From the NCBI RefSeq assembly GCF_000002425.4, contig NC_037275.1, positions 10,588,533-10,652,532 of the forward strand: DNA of 64,000 bases. The letters run 5' to 3'. Below, piece after piece: positions 58,501-64,000 of the stretch. Source of the stretch: Physcomitrium patens. Taxonomy: Eukaryota; Streptophyta; Bryopsida; Funariales; Funariaceae. The position numbers and the translations under genes are program-made. The notes below the pieces were generated by a model, which saw nothing but the letters and a program-made list of their open reading frames with translations, was not told the DNA's origin and did not search any database. Within the stretch, counting starts at the first letter, position 1; the number at the start of each line of letters is the position of its first letter.

Positions 58501-59070
58501 TATATGCCAGTAGAACTTATGACAGGTCAAAAACCAATTATGCCGATTGAAGAAAAGGTACTTACTTGGAGTATGCTACCATAGGAAGATGGATTGACAA
58601 GAGAAGAACTTCTGGCTATTAGGATTCGACAATTGGAGCAAAGAACGGAAGATGTCCAGATAGCATTGGAAAGGTTAAAAAGAGCGAGGTTACAAAACAA
58701 GGCGCAATTCGATAAGCAACATCGATTGAGACCAAAAGCAATCGAGGAAGGTGACTGGGTACTTGTTTATGACAATAGTCTGGATAATCAACATAGTACT
58801 TTGCGGAAATTTTTAAAACGTTGGTTTGGACCATATGTTGTAACAACTGTTCATGATAATGCGACTTACTCATTATGGGAGTTAGATGGTACAAAATTGA
58901 AAATATCAATTGCAGGGAAGCGAGTAAAAATATTTAAACGAAGACACGCAGAGATGAATATGGAAGACCTTAATGAAGGTACAGAGATTCCGCAGCAAGA
59001 AGATGAAAGTGATTTGGATAATGAAGGTGACGAAGACAAACTGGACAAAGACGTAGGGGATATATTGTGA
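55570..59070 (+). pseudogene. FL1 pol: RT, RNase H, integrase (-1 frame to gag-protease)
   Basis: Frame opens at 55570, overlapping the end of gag-protease by about 22 nt. RT: RWFTVPKKNGSLWFI (56380-56420), YSMDDLYSGYDQF, then FLDDVPIKG near 56713-56740 with both catalytic Asp. RNase H: VDTSPIAVGWVVGQ and ending VADMLSR (57550). Integrase: H and H in EFHDSLWAGHRG, CEIC near 58003-58015, Asp in WVVDLV, Asp in TADRGE, Glu in KSERGH. The tail is acidic (DLDNEGDEDKLDKD). Stops TAG 56263, TGA 57844 and TAG 58582 stand where FL2 has Trp, Arg and Trp. TGA at 59068-59070 ends the frame. Confidence 0.93.
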
Positions 59071-59117
59071 ATCAAACAGCAATTGGGTAAATTGGTGCAT
59101 ACCGGAGGATGCACAAG

Positions 59118-59132
59118 TTCAGAGGGGGTGGA
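59118..59132 (+). promoter_or_regulatory. Polypurine tract of FL1
   Basis: AGTTCAGAGGGGGTGGA directly precedes the 3' LTR start; the same tract (inverted) adjoins the FL2 3' LTR at 23905-23917. Confidence 0.85.
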
Positions 59133-60312
59133 TGTCGTGTTGTAACACGAGTATACAGTGAAAATAAAAAGAAAGGGGAATTTTATTAATATTCAGTTAC
59201 CTCGAATATTGGGAGCATCGACCAACTCCAGTGCAAATACTGAGTGGTCAGGTTCAGTCACTCCGTTACAGTCAGCCGGGGCATACTGAAATGCTCCATT
59301 CGATTCCAATAACGGGAGTCAGTAGGAAGAGAAGGACCAATTCACACGACGGGTTCGAGGAGTCAATTGGATCCAATTTCGATAATCCAATCTGGGTCCT
59401 CTTATCCAATATGAGACCTGAATTGGCCGGTCAATCCAATGCAGTCTAATTACGGAGAATCCAGGTCTTACTACGGGTCTTAGCCAATCTGACGCGAGGA
59501 CCAATTTGACCCAATTACGGGAACATCCAGGTTACTAAGGGCATCTTTCCCAATATAGGACCTGAATTGGTCGGGCGACTCAATGTGGTCCTGATTACGG
59601 GGTTCGATTCTGTTTCAGGCTGTCCTGTTCTCTGTCCCGTTTCAGGGAACGTTGTTTTCGGTAAATGGATTTCTTAAAGGTAAAAACGGAGGAGAAAGCT
59701 CTGATGACGAGAGCCAATTTTGGATCTAAGCTTGACGGCAAGAGCCAATTTCGGATCCAAGCTTGAGGTGGGAGCCAATTCGGGATCTAAGACGGAAGAT
59801 TGAAGAAATTCAGAGGATAAGGTTAGGGGGGATATAGTTTTGAAAGGGGAGGGTTTTTTTTGGGGAATCGGGGGGGAGCTAGTTTTCAAGCTTTTGCAAG
59901 GTTACCAGTTTGGTTTTCATTGGAGGGTTTTGAAGATCAAGGGAATTAGAGAGAGGAGCTTCATGCTTCGGGTCGGGGAAGGAAAGACATAGAATTTGGA
60001 TTTTTCTTCTTCGTAGAGTTTTGGGAAGACTGAGGCAATCGCTGCTGAAGTCAGTGTTGTAATGGTGAATTGGGATTTTTAAATGAAGTGGGTTTGAATA
60101 CTCTTGATTGTTTTGTAAAATCGAGTTACGTCTGTGATTGAAGGATTAAAAGGGTGTCTATAGGATTGAGTATGCGGAGTGAATGAAATTTATTAGGTTA
60201 ATCTAATAGGACAGTCAGTGGATACAAGATCGTAAGTACAAAGGGGTATTGAAGATTAACAGTTTGGGTTGTTCGGGGTTCTTTGTAACGTCTAGAGACC
60301 TACCGGCTGGGG

Positions 60313-60345
<33 letters not shown>

Positions 60346-60517
60346 CTTCGACAAGCAGTCGAAGAGCATCCGTATAGATTTACGGTACATTGTTGCAGTC
60401 GTTTATATTCCAGCAGTCAAAAACTGATAGACTGCTTGACTATCGGTGAATCTCCATACTACCTTCTACAGCCAGACGCCCGGCGCGTTCTCGAGCAGGA
60501 AAGCACGTAATACGACA
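59133..60517 (+). repeat. 3' LTR of FL1
   Basis: Partner of 51767-53150; starts TGTCGTGTTGTAACACG and ends TACGACA, so its first six bases are the exact inverted repeat of its last six. The 31-A run is at 60313-60343. Followed by CCGT at 60518-60521. Confidence 0.95.
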
Positions 60518-60521
60518 CCGT

Positions 60522-61100
60522 GACATTACCCCCTTTCTAGGGACAAGTTCCACGAAGAGCGATGATTACATGTAGATGAAGAGCGATGATTACAAGATGT
60601 GCCAAAATATATTTGTCACGTACTCTGATCTTTATTTCTTTCAAAGGTAGTTGATAGGTCCCTTCAACCATCAATAATGTTCCATACTAAGGCAAGAAGA
60701 CTACTCTAATATTTGATTATTATTGAGGCCTTCAAAACTTTTTTTAAAGAAAACATTGGTAATACCATCATGAGTAGTTCTTATCTCCAAAAGTATCACT
60801 AAACACTAGGAGTCCTTTCTAAGGTTGTGGTATCAAATGCATTATATCTTGCCATCTATTCAAGGAAGAATATGTCATTCTTGAAGGTCTTCATCTCAAT
60901 TTCATCATCTTGAAGGTTGTAATAATTGCAATATTTCATTTGATAGCTCAGCAAATAATAGCTCTTGAATTGAATCTGATGGTTGTTGATTCTCCACCTC
61001 CTAAGCACTAAAAAATTCAAAGAAATAATGATATAAGATAGAATAAAATCTCCATTGGACTTTCTTTGCTTTATAGCAAAGAATTTCTAGACTCTTCATC
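60522..61100 (-). other. CV5 stretch between chromodomain and LTR, possible decayed extra ORF
   Basis: On the minus strand after the chromodomain, several open pieces follow with few stops: DDEIEMKTFKNDIFFLE, then in another frame MVEGTYQLPLKEIKIRV and DKYILAHLVIIALH, ending close to the polypurine tract. By eye it does not match the extra ORF of CV1/CV2. A 17-bp unit GAAGAGCGATGATTACA is duplicated (60554-60571 and 60580-60595). I cannot say whether this was a gene. Confidence 0.3.
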
Positions 61101-62570
61101 TTGATTTTGATAGATGTCATTGATAAAAAGCTTTAATTTTGGCTGATGCATTTGCTAGATTCTTGGATGGCTCCCATGTGCATTCATTAATGTCATGTCT
61201 ATGCCAATATACTATATATTCAAACCTATTTCAGCATCACTTTCAATCTATGTCTTCTTCCACCTTAAATTCTTCATTATTGTCCATTTCTATAAGAGGT
61301 GGTGGTATTTGTCTCATTCCTTGTATATCCATTATCTTGTATGGCTCAAATAAAGATATATGGAATATATGATGGATTTTTATAGACTTTGGTACATATA
61401 ATTAATAAGCAACTCAATTGATTTATTCATAAATAGAAAATGGTCTAAGCCTATGATAATCTAGCTTGTCACAAGGATGAATAGTTTTAATATTACAACG
61501 AAATAACCATACCTTATCTTCGACATAGAATTGAAGTTGTTCCTTGCAATAGACATCTGCATTGGCTTTTTGTCATTCTTGAGCTTCTTTTAATTGTGCC
61601 TTCATTGTTACATATAGCTTTGATAATCAATTTGCCACATCTTCTATCGCAAGATTATCAACTTTTGAAAAGTCAAAAGTGTCAAATTATGGATGATAAC
61701 TGTAATTAACAAAGAAAGGTGTTTGTTGAGTAGAAGAATATACCAAATTATTATAAGCAAACTCTGCCAATGACAAAAGAGTTGTCCAATCATCTTGTTG
61801 ATAGTTAATGGTATACTTCAAACACTACTCTAAAACTTGATTTACCCGTTCTGTTTATCCATTAGTTTGAGGATGAAAAGTTGAAGATAGTTTTATATCC
61901 CCCTTTAATATCTTGAAAAGAGTTCTCCAAAATCTCAATAAAAATTGTATTCCTTTGTCTGATATAATATCCCTTAGTAATCTATGATAGCAATAAATAT
62001 TATTAAGAAAGAGTTTAACTATTCTTTCACTTGTGATAGATTTTTTATATAGTACAAAATATGTCATCTTGGTGAAACAATCTACAATCACAAAAATGGA
62101 ATCATATGAACTTGAAATTGGAAGATCCGTGATAAAATCCATAGACATAAAAGACCATGATTCTTCTGGTATAGATAATAGTTGGAGAAGTCCATAAGGT
62201 CGATGACAAGGAGATTTTCATCTTGAACAAACATCACTTGTTTGTACAAATTCTTTAACAGCCTCCCACATTTGAAGCCACTAAAAATCTCTAAATATAA
62301 GCTCCAAAGTCTTATTATATCCAAAATGTCTTGCTGTAGGGAAATTCTGATGAGCTTCAAGAGCACATAATTGTAATTCTTTTTTGTACAATATAGAACA
62401 AATAAGTGTCTTTCAAAATAGAGTAGGTTCTCCTTAAACTCAAATTTGGAAGTATCTTGAGACTTAGAGGAATTATTTTTAATATCATGAACAAGAAGAT
62501 CTGACGACATACTTGCTTGGATCTGCTTGAAAAAAGTCAAACCAACAGTTAATGTTGATTTCATTGCTTA
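61101..62570 (-). pseudogene. CV5 chromodomain and integrase
   Basis: Minus-strand reading, from right to left. KSTLTVGLTFFKQIQASMSSDLLVHDIKNNS (62480-62564) is the connection region. The integrase zinc part is decayed. The core has MDFITDLPISSSYDS (62100-62145), SDKGIQFLLRFWRTLF and FHPQTNG (61855-61960). Then the C-terminal domain, EEFKVEEDID and YWHRHDINECTWEPSKNLANA (chromodomain, about 61110-61290). Stops and shifts are frequent. It aligns closely with CV4 pol and shows that the CV4 family had a chromodomain. Confidence 0.8.
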
Positions 62571-62639
62571 GAAATGAAATTATTTTGGCTTTAATAAAAT
62601 TATCTTTTATTAGTCAAAAGCTACTTCTTTTTCTTTAGG

Positions 62640-64000
62640 TATAAAATAAGAACGTTTAGAAAGAACATCAGACAAACTTTGTTGTTTTTTTGGCCGATAA
62701 GTGATATTAAATTTAAATCTTCAGAAAAACATACTCTAACGAGCCTGGAGATGATTCAAAACATGAGCTGACATAAAATACTCAAGATTCTTGTGATCCG
62801 TATATACAATGATTGGACTTGAAGTACCTTCTAAATAATGATGTCATTCTTGAAAAGAATCCACAATTGCAAGAAGTTCATTATTGTAGATCTCATATTT
62901 AATCTCAGTTGCTAAAAAATTTCTTGAATGAAAAGCTACTAAATGAAGTTTGCCATCTGCTTCTATTTATGATAAGATTACACCTAAGGCAAAGTCAAAT
63001 GCATCTATTTCTATAAAAAATATTTTGGAAAATTTGACATGATGCAAGATTGGTGGAGAACTAAAAGCTTTCTTCAAAACTTCAAATGATGCTTCTGCTT
63101 CTTTATTCTACTTAAGCTTGTCTTTACAAGTTAAACATATAAGTGGCACTACAACTTGAGAAAAATTCTTGATGAAGCTCCGATAGTAATTAGCGAATGT
63201 CAAAAAGCATTGTACATCTTTTATTATTTTTGAAGTCTTTCAATTCATAATTGTCTGAAATTTTTTAGGATCCATCATTAGACCATTGTTTGAAATGATG
63301 TATCTTAAGAAGTCAACTTAGATAGTGTCGAATACACACTTTTCTATCTTGGTGTACAATCCCGCATCTCAAAGTTTTTGTAATATATGACAAACATGAA
63401 CTTCATATTCTTTTACATCCTTAGAGTAGATTAAAAAGTTGTCTAAGTATGAGACAACAAAATCATCTAGAAACTCACCAAAAACATCATTCATAAGATG
63501 TTAAAAAGCAGCTGGTGCATTCGTGAGTCTGAAAGGCATGATGTTATATTCAAAGTGTCCATATCTTGTTCAAAATGTAGTCTTCCGTTCATCTCTTTCT
63601 TTAATATGGATCAGATTGTATGCTCAATATAGATCTATTTTTGTATAGATCTTAGCTTGATTTAATTGATCAAGAAGTCTAGATATCAAAGACGTAGCAT
63701 ATTTATTCTTCATGGTAATCTTATTGAATCATCGATAATCCATGTACATTCGCAATGATCCATCATTTTTTTTCACAAATAAAATAAGAGCTTTTGTAAG
63801 AGATTTTGAATGGCATATGAAATTCTTGGTGAAATTCTCATCAATGTACTTCTTGAATTCATCCAACTTATTTTGTGATAAACTATAGATTTGATCAAAT
63901 AGCAACTGAGTTCTTTCTTTAAGATCGATTGAGCAATTATATGGACAATGCTCTGAGAAAATATGTGCATTTTTCTTCTCATAAATATCTTAAAAATCTT
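62640..64000 (-). pseudogene. CV5 RNase H and RT, cut by the window edge
   Basis: Minus strand: RNase H near 62690-63060 and RT from about 63150 to the edge. The catalytic block near 63425-63460 reads FVVSYLDNFLIYSK, with D-N in place of D-D. Also visible are MMDPKKF, FGFTNAPAAF-type (frame-broken) and the 63773-63982 open piece. It continues beyond 64000. Confidence 0.78.

Larger units (their letters stand above)
51767..60517 (+). mobile_element. FL1: young fungal-like Ty3/gypsy retrotransposon, complete structure
   Basis: 8,751 bp with LTRs 51767-53150 (1,384 bp) and 59133-60517 (1,385 bp), 4-bp target duplication CCGT, LTR termini TGTYGT...ACGACA. The LTRs differ at about two dozen sites by eye (below 2%), so it is recent. 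Internal order: gag with zinc knuckle and aspartic protease in one frame; RT, RNase H and integrase in the -1 frame; polypurine tract. No chromodomain: the integrase ends in an acidic tail. Five in-frame stops (TGA 54062, TAA 55388, TAG 56263, TGA 57844, TAG 58582) disable it. The RT and integrase sequence style (FLDDVPIKG; LVLAREDLSNQVEGRAL; KSERGHPPIVKAL) resembles Ty3 elements I know from fungi rather than typical plant lineages. Confidence 0.95.
51222..64000 (-). mobile_element. CV5: minus-strand relative of CV4, runs past the window; interrupted by FL1
   Basis: Same family as CV4 but in the opposite direction. Its 3' LTR (minus sense, TGTCACGGACATACAT...) is 60525 down to 60522 and 51766 down to about 51286, with FL1 inserted four to eight bases inside the LTR start. 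A polypurine tract (minus sense GAAAGGGGGTAA) adjoins at about 60526-60537. Pol lies at about 61130-64000, with chromodomain, integrase, RNase H and RT in that map order. The element is cut by the window edge in RT. Between the LTR and the CV4 break (51222-51285) a leader-like stretch (GATATAGATTCC) is seen. Confidence 0.78.

Overview
The window is nuclear DNA of a land plant. It holds one intact intron-containing nuclear gene for a chloroplast protein (CRS2-associated factor type, 2353-5759) and, from about 8.6 kb to the right edge, a dense nest of transposable elements. The host introns are short (140-392 bp). The retroelements are chromodomain Ty3 elements plus a second Ty3 lineage that looks like fungal elements. 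Together these suggest a seedless plant such as a moss or other bryophyte; that is inference, not proof.

Layout. Positions 1-855 hold remains of an upstream gene: an ABC1/UbiB-kinase-like fragment and an unidentified 80-codon terminal exon. The CAF-like gene follows. Then come a quiet AT-rich stretch with one tRNA-like SINE head and a decayed minus-strand LINE (about 8650-9922).

From 9923 to 44876 one very old chromovirus (CV3) has been split by later insertions. CV2 (12071-35691) sits in its protease/RT region. CV2 was itself hit by CV1 (12322-18859, young, TSD CTCTA), by FL2 (22046-31772, minus strand, fungal-like Ty3), and by solo LTR S1 (32717-33986). Four more solo LTRs (S2-S5) interrupt the CV3 RNase H and integrase. 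From 44877 a truncated plus-strand element (CV4) meets a minus-strand relative (CV5) that runs off the window. FL1 (51767-60517), a young fungal-like Ty3 element with TSD CCGT, lies inside the CV5 LTR.

How the parts work. CV1 and CV2 carry gag, PR-RT-RNase H-INT with a C-terminal chromodomain, and an additional conserved ORF of about 113 codons between pol and the 3' LTR that I do not recognise. FL1/FL2 have gag plus protease in one frame and RT-RH-INT in the -1 frame. The FL2 LTRs also encode a double zinc-knuckle peptide. No element looks autonomous: nearly all premature stops are of C-to-T or G-to-A type, as expected from decay of methylated DNA. Several chromovirus LTRs contain perfect heat-shock-element arrays.

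I saw no rRNA, intact tRNA gene or CRISPR array. Boundaries of the old elements are by-eye alignments between copies within this window; the boundaries of CV1, FL1, S4 and S5 are supported by target-site duplications.
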